Notes: generated by a model from the sequence alone, not told the origin. A stretch of DNA of 24,371 bases from Allopontixanthobacter sp034376665 (GCF_034376665.1 NZ_JAXMJI010000015.1:1-24371), one strand, 5' to 3'; counted from the stretch's first letter, positions 16,887 through 24,371 are shown. Translations and numbers: made by a program.

Positions 16887-18022
16887 GCCGTAGCTCCGGC
16901 AATGAGTCCGATGCGGCTGGCAAGGTCCGCCGGGGGAAGGATCGCGCTGGTCAGGCCTGCTTCGGCCACTGCGCGCGGCATGCCCCAAACTGCGCTGCTG
17001 GATTCGTCCTGGGCCAGGATCGTTCCGCCTGCCTGGACCAGCTTTGCCGCGCCTTCCACTCCGTCGCGGCCCATGCCCGACAGGACAATGCCCAAGGCGT
17101 GGCCTCCGGTGGCATCGGCGAGGGTTTCCAGCATGGGGTCGACCGATGGTCGGCACCCGCTGGTGACCGGGAAATGACCGATTTCCGTGATCAGCCGTCC
17201 GCCGCTTTCGCGGACCATCATGTGCCCGTTGCCGGGCGCGATATGGATGCAGCCGGGTTCGATCGGAGTGCGCGAACCGGCGACCACGGTTTTGCGGCCC
17301 CCCGCCGATTCGAGCTGACGGGCGAAGACCGGAATAAAGCTTTCGGGAAGATGTTGCGTGACCAGAATCGGCAACTCCAATTGCTGCGGCAGGTTGCGCA
17401 GCAGGATGCACAGCGCGTGGATACCTCCGGTGGATGCGCCGACGGCGATAACTCTGGGCGGCTTTGGTGCAGCCTTGCGCAGCGGAGGTAAGCCGGTGCC
17501 GGGCGCGATGCTTTCGGTGCCGCGCAGCGCGGCTTCGGCCACGTCGGCGGATTCCGGACCAGTCGGTGCGAGGGCGTGGATTTTCTCCAGCAGCGCCGTG
17601 CGATACGCCTGGTCGAAGCCGCCCGATCGCGGTTTCAGCATCGTGTCGGCCGCCCCCATGCGCAGCGCGGCGATTGTATGTTCGGCACCTTCTTCGGTGA
17701 GAGAGGACACCACCAGTACCTGCGCGCCCCTGGCCGCAGCCAGGATCATCGGAAGCGCATCGAGGCCGCCCATCCCCGGCATTTCCAGGTCGAGCAGGAT
17801 CACATCGACCCGCTTGTGGGCGAGTTCTGCAATCGCCAGTTCGGCGCTGCTGGATTTAGCAATAATTTCGAAGCCGTCCGCCTCCTCGATGATGCGCGAC
17901 AGGACTGTGCGCACAATCAGCGAATCGTCGACGATCATCACTCTGGCGGGTGTTCGCCCAATGCGGCTTGGACGTGGCGGCCGGGATGCAGTTCGGGTCG
18001 GCAGGGAAAACAGGTGGCGCAT
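16877..18022 (-). CDS. cheB: CheB, protein-glutamate methylesterase
   Basis: 381 residues from ATG 18022. A receiver domain (about 27-145; phospho-acceptor Asp78 in VILLDLEMPG, Lys130) is joined by a linker to the methylesterase domain (about 188-378) with the catalytic triad Ser197 (GASTGG), His224 (VTQHLP) and Asp320 (GMGRDG). When phosphorylated by CheA it removes methyl groups from receptors and may deamidate glutamines. The N-terminus has a basic Arg/Pro leader of about 27 residues before the first receiver strand, unusual for CheB. TTG 18049, overlapping cheY, is an alternative start, so the leader needs care. Only 13 bp separate it from cheY, and it overlaps cheR. Confidence 0.93.
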   Translation of the reverse strand: MRHLFSLPTRTASRPPRPSRIGRTPARVMIVDDSLIVRTVLSRIIEEADGFEIIAKSSSAELAIAELAHKRVDVILLDLEMPGMGGLDALPMILAAARGAQVLVVSSLTEEGAEHTIAALRMGAADTMLKPRSGGFDQAYRTALLEKIHALAPTGPESADVAEAALRGTESIAPGTGLPPLRKAAPKPPRVIAVGASTGGIHALCILLRNLPQQLELPILVTQHLPESFIPVFARQLESAGGRKTVVAGSRTPIEPGCIHIAPGNGHMMVRESGGRLITEIGHFPVTSGCRPSVDPMLETLADATGGHALGIVLSGMGRDGVEGAAKLVQAGGTILAQDESSSAVWGMPRAVAEAGLTSAILPPADLASRIGLIAGATAWK

Positions 18023-18035
18023 CGCTGGCAGGCGC

Positions 18036-18401
18036 TCAGGCCATGCCAACCAGCTGCAATTTTATCTGCAGGGTCTCGTGATCGAACGGCTTCATGACAT
18101 ATTCGTCCGCGCCGGCGCTGATGGCTTCGCGGATATGCGCGATGTCATTCTCGGTGGTGCAGAAAACCACCTTCGGCACGTCGCCGCCAGGCTGCTTGCG
18201 CAGCTGGATCATGAATTCGATGCCGGTCATAACGGGCATATTCCAGTCAAGCAGAACCACATCGGGCATGGTTTCGAGGCAATGATCGAGCGCCACCCGC
18301 CCGTTTTCCGCCTCTGCAACGGAGAATCCGAGGCTTTCGAGAATGTGGCGCGACACTTTGCGGATAACCCGCGAATCGTCGACAACGAGGCAGCTCTTCA
18401 T
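18036..18401 (-). CDS. cheY: CheY-type single-domain response regulator
   Basis: 121 residues, one receiver domain. The acidic pocket Asp8-Asp9, phospho-acceptor Asp52 (VVLLDWNMPVMTG), Thr82 (VFCTTEN), Tyr101 and Lys104 (EYVMKPF) are all present, matching the switch residues of CheY. It should take phosphate from CheA; in a motile host it would bind the flagellar switch, otherwise it acts as another effector or phosphate sink. ATG 18401 has AAGGA ten bases upstream. A 53-bp gap to cheW is the largest within the cheA-cheR block. No CheZ phosphatase is encoded nearby. Confidence 0.94.
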   Translation of the reverse strand: MKSCLVVDDSRVIRKVSRHILESLGFSVAEAENGRVALDHCLETMPDVVLLDWNMPVMTGIEFMIQLRKQPGGDVPKVVFCTTENDIAHIREAISAGADEYVMKPFDHETLQIKLQLVGMA

Positions 18402-18454
18402 GATGATACGATCCTTTTCATCTGCTGCCTTATCAGCCTAAGGTAACTATCCGC

Positions 18455-18925
18455 TTAAGCCGACGCGGCGATTTGCTTTTTCGCAGGCTTTTTAGCCGGT
18501 CCGGCAGTAGGCGGCCCCGCGACCATTCGCCCGACGTCGATCAGCAATGCCGGACCAACGCCGGTTTCCACCATTCCCAGCGAGACCCGCTCCCACGCCT
18601 CTCCGAAACCGCCAGGAACCGGCTCGGGCGCTGATCGCGCATCGGTGACGTCTTCGACCTTGTCGACCTGGAGTGCGTAAAGATGCCCGTCGATTTCCAC
18701 CACGGCAGCGCGGCTGTCCGGGGGCGTTTCGGCTTCGAGACCCAGTGATCTTCGGCAATCCACCACAGTCAGCGAACGGCTGCGCATGGCCGTCAAGCCA
18801 ACGATGAAATCGGGCGCGCGCGGCACCGGAGCGATCGATTCAATCTCGATCACCGACTTGACTTCCACTGCGCGGAAGGCTGCACGGCGGCCTGCTATCC
18901 GGGTCATCACCAGTAATTCGTTCAT
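18455..18925 (-). CDS. cheW: CheW, chemotaxis coupling protein
   Basis: 156 residues, a single CheW domain (about 3-135) that couples CheA to receptors: ELLVMTRIAGRRAAFRAVEV, IAPVPRAPDFIVGLTAMRSR (hallmark of the family) and LTVVDCRRSLGL are clear. The C-terminal 20 residues are a basic Ala/Lys/Pro tail (PAKKPAKKQIAASA) beyond the usual fold. ATG 18925 overlaps the cheA stop as ATGA, so it is translationally coupled to cheA. No independent ribosome site is evident. Confidence 0.92.
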   Translation of the reverse strand: MNELLVMTRIAGRRAAFRAVEVKSVIEIESIAPVPRAPDFIVGLTAMRSRSLTVVDCRRSLGLEAETPPDSRAAVVEIDGHLYALQVDKVEDVTDARSAPEPVPGGFGEAWERVSLGMVETGVGPALLIDVGRMVAGPPTAGPAKKPAKKQIAASA

Positions 18926-21285
18926 TGGCTTTTACTCGTGCGGGCCTGTTTCAGCGCAGCCATCAGGGCGTCGCGGTCGTAACGGTATATTCCCCGGTCC
19001 GGTTGTTCCGGACGGTCGCTGTCGGAATGGAGGCGGATGACCGTGGCCGATGTGTCTGCCGGTTCGGCTTCGCCATCCATCACGATCGTAACGTCGGCGG
19101 GATCTTCTGGGGACGCGGCGATCCGGTAGCCGGCGGCTTCGATCAGCGGCTGGAGCATGGCTTTCGACCATTCATCATCCGCAGGAAGGCGGCAGGTTAC
19201 CGGATCGGGGTTCCGCATTTTGCGGCCGTGCCGCGCGAACAGTGCCAGGCCATCGATGATCGGGGTCGGATGTCCCTCGATCAGGGTGACGCCTTCGATC
19301 AAGGGATCGGTTTCGCTCGGGACGATCTCGTGTTCGATTGCCGATGCGTCCAGCACTTCGGAGACGGCATAGGCCAGTTCGCAATGTCCGTCCGACAGAC
19401 GCAGCAGCTTGAGCTTGCCATCGGGAGCGGTGACCGCACCGGGGCTCCCGACCAGGCCGACCAGCGGCAGGATTGCGCCGTCGATCACGATCTGGGTCCG
19501 CTCTCCCTCGATATCCACGGCATCGCGGGACAGGACATCGATGCGGCGGATCAAATTCATGTCGATCGCCCGGCGGCGGCCGTCCATTCCGGCAAACAGC
19601 ATGACCGGGCGCGCCTTTGCAGCGGCCTGCTGAGCAGCATCGTCACGGCCCCCCGGGCGAATGCGAACTTCGCTGACCAGGCCGTTCTGGGCTGCGATAG
19701 TGTAAACATCCAGCATCAGGATCGGGCTGCCATCGTCGAGCAGCGTAGTGCCGGCGTAGATTCCGGTTGCCATGACTGCAGGCGCCAGCGGTTTAACCAC
19801 CAGATCCTCGTGATCGAACACCCGGTCGACAGCCAGCGCGAACAGGTCGCCGGTGCCGAGCCGGATCAGCAGCAGCGTTTCCTGCCGCAAATCGGATACT
19901 TCGCGCAGGTTGAGCACCCTGGCGAGGGACAGGCAGGGTATCCGCCGCCCCCGGAACGTCACCAGATCGGTACCGCCCATCCTGGCATATTCCAGCGAAC
20001 TGGCCGCGCCATGAATGATTTCCTCGACAAAGGAACGCGGGACCGCAAAACGCTGATCGCCTATCGCCACCGTCAAGCCTGCGACGATGCTGAGGGTCAG
20101 CGGGATTGCGAGGACGAACAACGTCCCTTCGCCCGGCGTGCTGCGCACCTTGATTGTTCCGCCGATCTTGTCCAGATTCGCCCGGACCACGTCCATGCCG
20201 ACACCTCTGCCGGACACTTCGCTGACAGTTTCCGCAGTGGACAGGCCCGGCTCGAAAATCAGCTGGTGCAAGTCCTCGCGCGACATTTCGGCCACCTGCG
20301 CTTCGGTCAGAAGTCCGGCGGCCACCGCCTTGCTGCCCAGCCGGGCGCAGTCGAGACCCTTGCCGTCATCGCTGATCATGACGGCAATGCGGTTGCCGGA
20401 TTGGCGCGCGGTCAGGCTAAGCAGGCCGATTTCGTGCTTGCCAGCGGCGCGGCGCTCGGCCGGGGTTTCGATCCCGTGGTCGATCGCGTTGCGGATGATA
20501 TGGGTCACCGGATCACGGATCATCTCGATCATCTCGCGGTCCATCTCGGTGTCTTCGCCTTCGAGATCGACCATGACCTGTTTGCCCAGTTCGGCCGACA
20601 GGTCCCGGACCAGACGGGGCACAGGATTGTAGAGATATTCGATCCGCTGCATCCGCATCCGGGTGGTTGCTTCCCGAACATCGTTGAGGATACCCGACAG
20701 CCGTTCGAACGGACCATCGATGGAGGGTTCGGAACCGGAGGCTCGCAGGCGGCGCGCAAGGTCATTGCGGGCCAAAACCATGTCCGAAACCCCGCTCATG
20801 ACCCGGTCAAGCAGATCCACCGGCAAGCGGATGCTGCGCGGCGTTGACGATGGCGCGCTCGATTTGGCGGAGGCGTTTTCGGAGACTTGAGGTTCCTGCT
20901 GCCCTGCGTGTTCTTCACCATCGGAATCGAGCATGGCGACAAGCAGGTGATCGCCCGTCGCGTCCAATGCATCGCCGTTTTCGATCTGGTCGGTCATTCG
21001 CCCGATCCGGTCGATGATGGCAAGGACCGCATTGACCAGCTGGACGTCAGCAATGCGCCGCCCGGCGCGCACTTCCGCCAGCGCGCTTTCAGCGGCGTGG
21101 CTGAGGCTTTCCAGTTCCGGAAAATCGAAGAAGCCGCAATTTCCCTTCACCGTGTGGACGAAGCGGAAAATTGAATCGAGCCGCGCCCGGTCGTCCGGGT
21201 TGGCTTCCCAGGCGACGATCTCGCCCTCGATAGCCTCGAGCATCTCGCGCGTTTCCGCAACGAATTCTGCCAGCAGGTCATCCAT
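18922..21285 (-). CDS. cheA: CheA, chemotaxis histidine kinase with second CheW-like domain and degenerate receiver
   Basis: 787 residues. The P1 Hpt domain carries His44 (FRFVHTVKGNCGFF). There is no clear P2; a Ser/Ala linker (125-150) leads to the P3 dimer domain (151-225). The P4 kinase has Asn266 (HIIRNAIDHG), DDGKG (306-310), IFEPGLSTAETVSEVSGRG and GVGMD. P5, a CheW-like domain (about 398-535), is followed by a second CheW-like segment (about 558-690). The C-terminus (696-781) resembles a shrunken receiver: ADD at 702-704, MLQPLIEAAGYRIAAS and YRYDRDALMAALKQ remain. ATG 21285 has GGGGA nine bases upstream. It heads the che locus, with a CtrA-like half-site 44 bp before the start. Confidence 0.95.
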   Translation of the reverse strand: MDDLLAEFVAETREMLEAIEGEIVAWEANPDDRARLDSIFRFVHTVKGNCGFFDFPELESLSHAAESALAEVRAGRRIADVQLVNAVLAIIDRIGRMTDQIENGDALDATGDHLLVAMLDSDGEEHAGQQEPQVSENASAKSSAPSSTPRSIRLPVDLLDRVMSGVSDMVLARNDLARRLRASGSEPSIDGPFERLSGILNDVREATTRMRMQRIEYLYNPVPRLVRDLSAELGKQVMVDLEGEDTEMDREMIEMIRDPVTHIIRNAIDHGIETPAERRAAGKHEIGLLSLTARQSGNRIAVMISDDGKGLDCARLGSKAVAAGLLTEAQVAEMSREDLHQLIFEPGLSTAETVSEVSGRGVGMDVVRANLDKIGGTIKVRSTPGEGTLFVLAIPLTLSIVAGLTVAIGDQRFAVPRSFVEEIIHGAASSLEYARMGGTDLVTFRGRRIPCLSLARVLNLREVSDLRQETLLLIRLGTGDLFALAVDRVFDHEDLVVKPLAPAVMATGIYAGTTLLDDGSPILMLDVYTIAAQNGLVSEVRIRPGGRDDAAQQAAAKARPVMLFAGMDGRRRAIDMNLIRRIDVLSRDAVDIEGERTQIVIDGAILPLVGLVGSPGAVTAPDGKLKLLRLSDGHCELAYAVSEVLDASAIEHEIVPSETDPLIEGVTLIEGHPTPIIDGLALFARHGRKMRNPDPVTCRLPADDEWSKAMLQPLIEAAGYRIAASPEDPADVTIVMDGEAEPADTSATVIRLHSDSDRPEQPDRGIYRYDRDALMAALKQARTSKSQ

Positions 21286-21328
21286 TGATACACGTCCCCG
21301 AAAATAGCTTCGATTGCTATGGGGCCAG

Positions 21329-21336
21329 ATGGTTAA
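21329..21336 (-). promoter_or_regulatory. CtrA-like half-site before cheA
   Basis: The minus strand reads TTAACCAT, identical to a motif reported for CtrA targets in Caulobacter. It lies 44 bp upstream of the cheA start in the 84-bp gap after the MATE gene. No second TTAA at the N7 distance is present, so it is only a half-site. Confidence 0.4.
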
Positions 21337-21369
21337 TAAACTGTCACCGGCAATTGGCCGCGGGGCGGG

Positions 21370-22734
21370 TCAGACTGCTGCGGAATGGGTGCGCCCGGGA
21401 TTGCCGGCGCGCAGCACCCGCCACACGACAAATCCGGCCACCGCGCCGCCGATGACATTGGCGGCCAGTTCGGCGGCGAAGATCGCTTCCGCGCCCCAAT
21501 CCGGCCGCAGCAACCAGGCAAAGGGCAGCATTACCAGAAACACCCGGGCAAATGATTGCAGCAGCGCCGTTCCTGCGCGTCCAACACCGTTCAGCGCCCC
21601 GTTGCTGATGATCAGCACGCCAAATCCGGCATAGCCCCATGCGGCAATCGACAGATAGCTGGCAAAGGCAGCAATGACTGCTGGATCCTCGGTGAAGAAA
21701 TCGGCAAACCACTCGCCCGCGGCAAACAGCACGACCGCCAGCGCCAGGCCGTATGCCAGCGCAAAGACCCCGGCCCACAGCATTGCGCGCTGCGATCGCT
21801 CGGGCTTCCCCGCACCCCAGTTCTGCCCGACTATCGCCCCGATGGAGGAGGACAGCGCCAGCAGGGGAACTACCGCGAAGCTCTGCAACCGCCCCGCCGC
21901 GCCGAAGCCCGCAACGGCCGCCTGACCCTGGCTGGCGATGAGCGCGGTCAGGACCGACAGTCCGATCGGGTTGATCGCGTTGGCGAAGGACGCCGGACCG
22001 GCCACGCTCAGGATCGCCTTGAAGGATGCGCCGAGGTCCGCGTCCTTCAGCATCCGCGGATTGAGGGGCAAGGGGGTCTTCCGCAGCAGGTAGATGCCGA
22101 GGGCGAACGCGATGCCGTAGCCGATGATCGACGCATAGGCGGCACCGGCAATCCCGAATCCCTCGATCCCGAACGCGCCGGTGATCAGGATCGGATCGAG
22201 AACCCAGTTGATCGCCGCATAGGTGATCGAGATGACCGACGTCCGCTTTGCTTCACCCTGACCGCGCAGGATACCGTTGATCCCCATGATCCCCATCAGC
22301 AGCGGCAGGCCGGCCGCGAACGGGATCATGTAAGCTTGGATCAGCGGCATGAGTTCGGCCGGGGCCTGCATCAGCCGGAACAGCGGTTCCACCAGGGCAA
22401 GCAGTGCGAGGAAGAACGCGATGCCCATGGCGCACGCAAACAGGAGGCCGAAGTTCGCCCGGCGGCCCGCGCGCGGCACATCCCCCTCGCCCAGCGAGCG
22501 GGCGATGACGGAGTTGATCCCGACCGATATGCCGACCCCGAGGCTGCTGATCGCCATCGTAATCGGGAATATGAAGCTGATCGCGGCCAGCTCGCGGCTG
22601 CCCAATTGCCCGATGAAGTAGGAATCGACCAGCCCGATCGACATGATCGCCGCGACAGCGAAGATCATCGGCAAGGTCTGGGTAACGAGATGCCCGCGGA
22701 TCGTTCCGCGTGTCAGTTTGGCCGCCTCGCTCAT
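21370..22734 (-). CDS. MATE family efflux transporter
   Basis: 454 residues with twelve predicted membrane helices in two MatE repeats. The N-terminal half has FAVAAIMSIGLVDSYFIGQL and the pattern PITMAISSLGVGISVGINSV; the second half has GPASFANAINPIGLSVLTAL and SSSIGAIVGQNWGAGKPERS. MATE proteins export cationic drugs or metabolites in exchange for Na+ or H+; the substrate is unknown. ATG 22734 has no evident ribosome site. The gene lies upstream of cheA on the same strand with an 84-bp gap lacking a strong terminator, so read-through into the che locus is conceivable. The 125-bp gap on its other side is shared with the divergent aldolase gene. Confidence 0.92.
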   Translation of the reverse strand: MSEAAKLTRGTIRGHLVTQTLPMIFAVAAIMSIGLVDSYFIGQLGSRELAAISFIFPITMAISSLGVGISVGINSVIARSLGEGDVPRAGRRANFGLLFACAMGIAFFLALLALVEPLFRLMQAPAELMPLIQAYMIPFAAGLPLLMGIMGINGILRGQGEAKRTSVISITYAAINWVLDPILITGAFGIEGFGIAGAAYASIIGYGIAFALGIYLLRKTPLPLNPRMLKDADLGASFKAILSVAGPASFANAINPIGLSVLTALIASQGQAAVAGFGAAGRLQSFAVVPLLALSSSIGAIVGQNWGAGKPERSQRAMLWAGVFALAYGLALAVVLFAAGEWFADFFTEDPAVIAAFASYLSIAAWGYAGFGVLIISNGALNGVGRAGTALLQSFARVFLVMLPFAWLLRPDWGAEAIFAAELAANVIGGAVAGFVVWRVLRAGNPGRTHSAAV

Positions 22735-22799
22735 GGTGCTGCGTTAGCGGCGAGGAACGTGGGTGCAAAGCGGTTTGGCCGGAAATCCGCAACACTGCC

Positions 22800-22829
22800 T
22801 TGCGGGGCGAGCCGCACCCGTGCGATACT
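22800..22829 (+). promoter_or_regulatory. Weak sigma-70-like promoter candidate for the aldolase gene
   Basis: TTGCGG (22800-22805) and GATACT (22824-22829) are 18 bp apart and lie 31 bp before the start codon. They match three and four of six consensus positions. This is the best pair I see in the gap but is weak evidence. Confidence 0.25.
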
Positions 22830-22859
22830 GGAGGCAACCACGAGATCAGGAGAGAAAAG

Positions 22860-23621
22860 ATGGCGACGCAGCTGAAATCCAAGGCCCAATGCAGCGAAGC
22901 GGAATGGCAGGCGCGGCTGGATCTGGCCGCCTGTTACCGCATCTTCGACCACATGGGCTGGTCGGAATCGATCTACAACCACATTTCCGTGGGCGTACCG
23001 GGGGAGGAGGAAGCCTTCCTGATCAACCCGTTCGGACTGCTGTATTCCGAAGTCACGGCGTCAAATCTGGTGAAGATCGACATCCGCGGCAATACGCTGG
23101 ATGGCAGCCCCTATCCGGTGAACAAGGCCGGCTTCACCCAGCACGCCTATTTCCATGAACACGTGCCTGCCGCCAACGCGATCTGCCACATGCACACCAC
23201 CGCGACGATGGCGGTATGCAGCAGCGAGGGCGGCATTCTGCCGATCAATTTCTACGCCTGCAATTTCATTGGCCAGGTCGGCTATCACGATTTCGAAGGC
23301 GTCACCGTCCGCGCGGAGGAAGGCGAACGGCTGGTAAAGAACCTGGGCGACAAGCACATCCTGATGCTGCGCAACCACGGGCCGGTGGTGATGGGCCGGA
23401 CAATCCACGAAATGTTCGTGCAGACCTGGGCCCTGCAGCGCGCCTGCGAAATCCAGCTCGCGACGATGGCGATGGGTATTCCCATCCATGTATCGGACGA
23501 TGTGATCGCGGTGCATCAGCGCGATATCAGCCAGGCACAGGCCCCGGGCGGCCCCGGCTATGCCGATTTCGAGGCATGGAAGCGCAAGATCGACCGGATC
23601 GACAACAGCTGGCGCGACTGA
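22860..23621 (+). CDS. Class II aldolase/adducin family protein
   Basis: 253 residues, one class II aldolase/adducin domain. The metal-binding histidines His110 and His112 (AICHMHTTATMAV) and His173 (LRNHGPVVMG) are in place, as is the N-terminal WSESIYNHISVG segment. Members cleave or epimerise sugar phosphates, or act on other hydroxy-carbonyl substrates; this branch has no assigned substrate, and I do not propose one. ATG 22860 has AGGAG eight bases upstream, so the longer in-frame stretch back to 22710 is rejected. The stop lies four bases before the start of the [2Fe-2S] protein, indicating an operon. Confidence 0.88.
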   Translation: MATQLKSKAQCSEAEWQARLDLAACYRIFDHMGWSESIYNHISVGVPGEEEAFLINPFGLLYSEVTASNLVKIDIRGNTLDGSPYPVNKAGFTQHAYFHEHVPAANAICHMHTTATMAVCSSEGGILPINFYACNFIGQVGYHDFEGVTVRAEEGERLVKNLGDKHILMLRNHGPVVMGRTIHEMFVQTWALQRACEIQLATMAMGIPIHVSDDVIAVHQRDISQAQAPGGPGYADFEAWKRKIDRIDNSWRD

Positions 23622-23625
23622 CACC

Positions 23626-24186
23626 ATGCCGCGCATGACGGTCAACGAACGGCCGGTAGAATTCGTCATGAACCCCGAAACCCCGCTGCTGTGGGCGCTG
23701 CGCGATGCCGCCAATCTCACCGGCACCAAATTTGGCTGCGGCACCGGCGATTGCGGGGCCTGCATGGTGCTGATCGACGGGGAGGCGCTGCGCAGCTGCC
23801 TGATCACCATTGCCGAGGCGGAAGGCCGCTTCGTCACCACGATCGAGGGGCTGTCGCGCGACCGATCGCATCCCGTGCAGCAGGCGCTGGTCGCCCAGCA
23901 GGCGGTCCAGTGCGGTTTCTGCACGCCGGGCATCGCCATCGCCGCCGCGGCGCTGATCCAGCGCAATTCCGACCCCTCCAAACAGGAGATCGAGGCGGCG
24001 GTGCCCAATCTGTGCCGCTGCGGCGTGTACCCCCGGCTGGTCGCCGCGATCCAGCAAGCGGGCCGCGTCGCCCGCCGCCAGGAACGCATCAGCGCCGCCC
24101 CCGCCTCCGGGATCAGCGGAAAAGACGCTGCACGGACCGTGCCTGCGATGGCAGCGCCGGAGGTTGAGGCGGCACCGCTGGACTAG
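23626..24186 (+). CDS. [2Fe-2S] subunit, xanthine dehydrogenase / isoquinoline 1-oxidoreductase alpha (IorA) type
   Basis: 186 residues. The first cluster is plant-ferredoxin type with Cys38, 43, 46 and 58 (KFGCGTGDCGACMVLIDG). The second, helical cluster uses Cys96, 99, 130 and 132 (QCGFCTPGI, LCRCGVYPRL). This is the small electron-transfer subunit of molybdenum hydroxylases, which passes electrons from the Mo-cofactor subunit to a flavin or cytochrome acceptor. A tail of about 35 residues (from QERISAAPAS, rich in Ala and Pro) exceeds the normal end. ATG 23626 or 23635 may be the start. The Mo subunit expected next to it is not in the window: a different gene starts 70 bp downstream. Confidence 0.88.
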   Translation: MPRMTVNERPVEFVMNPETPLLWALRDAANLTGTKFGCGTGDCGACMVLIDGEALRSCLITIAEAEGRFVTTIEGLSRDRSHPVQQALVAQQAVQCGFCTPGIAIAAAALIQRNSDPSKQEIEAAVPNLCRCGVYPRLVAAIQQAGRVARRQERISAAPASGISGKDAARTVPAMAAPEVEAAPLD

Positions 24187-24256
24187 GGGTTAGGGGCAGA
24201 TTTGAACGTTCGAAATTGGGTGGAAGGCGGGCGCTTTCGCCTGTAGGACCCACACG

Positions 24257-24371
24257 ATGCGATATCTGCTTCCCGTTTTCGTTGCCTGCACGGCTCTTAC
24301 CTCACCCGCTCATGCCGAGCCGAACCTTGAGAAAGGGTTCGACGGTGCACTGCGCGGTTGCGAGGAATGGT
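24257..24371 (+). CDS. Secreted protein of unknown function (partial, 5' end)
   Basis: The window cuts this gene after 38 codons. It starts MRYLLPVFVACTALTSPAHA, a typical signal peptide with likely cleavage after AHA (residue 20), followed by EPNLEKGFDGALRGCEEW. I do not recognise the family from this fragment. No strong ribosome site precedes the ATG. The 70-bp gap before it contains an AGGCG/CGCCT hairpin (24225-24242) without a T-run, and an 8-bp palindrome GAACGTTC; neither can be assigned a role. Confidence 0.6.
   Translation, partial: MRYLLPVFVACTALTSPAHAEPNLEKGFDGALRGCEEW

Noticed and set aside
18402..18454. CtrA-like site before cheY (TTAA-GCGGATA-GTTA)
   Set aside because: Two mismatches in the second half and it overlaps the cheW stop codon; too weak to list.
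18925..20847. 640-residue open frame antisense to cheA
   Set aside because: Shadow of the GC-rich cheA codon pattern; no recognisable domain.
21556..22875. 439-residue open frame antisense to the MATE gene
   Set aside because: Arg/Gln-rich shadow translation without motifs; the MATE gene is clear on the other strand.
24187..24256. GAACGTTC palindrome and AGGCG/CGCCT hairpin as an operator or terminator
   Set aside because: The palindrome fits no known site I can name, such as the alphaproteobacterial LexA pattern GTTC-N7-GTTC, and the hairpin lacks a T-run.

Overview
The window is GC-rich, densely packed alphaproteobacterial chromosome. It most resembles Sphingomonadales, probably the Erythrobacteraceae. 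This is an inference from the 23S-5S-tRNA-fMet order, the TonB receptor with a VIVVTG-type TonB box, the CtrA-like boxes at the chemotaxis genes and the general protein style; no 16S is present to settle it. There is no insertion sequence, prophage, CRISPR array or integrase, and it reads as core genome.

Layout. (1) 1-893: the 3' end of an rRNA operon (23S tail, 5S, a terminator, initiator tRNA, a second terminator). (2) 1029-3649: a TonB-dependent outer-membrane receptor, a convergent small Cys-rich protein with an unclear start codon, and a small protein of unknown function. (3) 3677-6586: a very large DUF2339 membrane protein. (4) 6590-9232: a cyanide-insensitive type bd quinol oxidase operon, cydA-cydB plus a 43-residue DUF2474 protein; two copies of the same inverted repeat lie 53 bp apart in front of it. 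(5) 9237-10742: glpD on the minus strand. (6) 10923-12520: trhO (tRNA U34 hydroxylase) overlapping a glutathione S-transferase gene. (7) 12517-21285, minus strand: a compact chemotaxis locus transcribed cheA-cheW-cheY-cheB-cheR, then a membrane GGDEF-EAL protein and a methyl-accepting chemotaxis protein, with start/stop overlaps at most junctions. (8) 21370-22734: a MATE exporter. (9) 22860-24371: a class II aldolase-family protein, an IorA-like [2Fe-2S] subunit and the beginning of a secreted protein.

How the genes work together. The chemotaxis locus holds the histidine kinase, coupling protein, response regulator and both receptor-modifying enzymes, together with one receptor and one c-di-GMP enzyme. 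A CtrA-like half-site lies before cheA and a near-complete CtrA-like site before the GGDEF-EAL gene, suggesting cell-cycle control of taxis and c-di-GMP turnover. CheA carries two CheW-like domains and ends in what looks like an eroded receiver domain. The bd oxidase operon is a complete respiratory unit with its small accessory subunit. glpD also feeds electrons to quinone, but it is convergent to the oxidase genes and not in the same operon.

I found no clearly new multigene system. The best leads are the paired operator before cydA, the decayed receiver on CheA, the CtrA-like boxes in the che locus, and a small gene whose only well-placed start codon is ATC.
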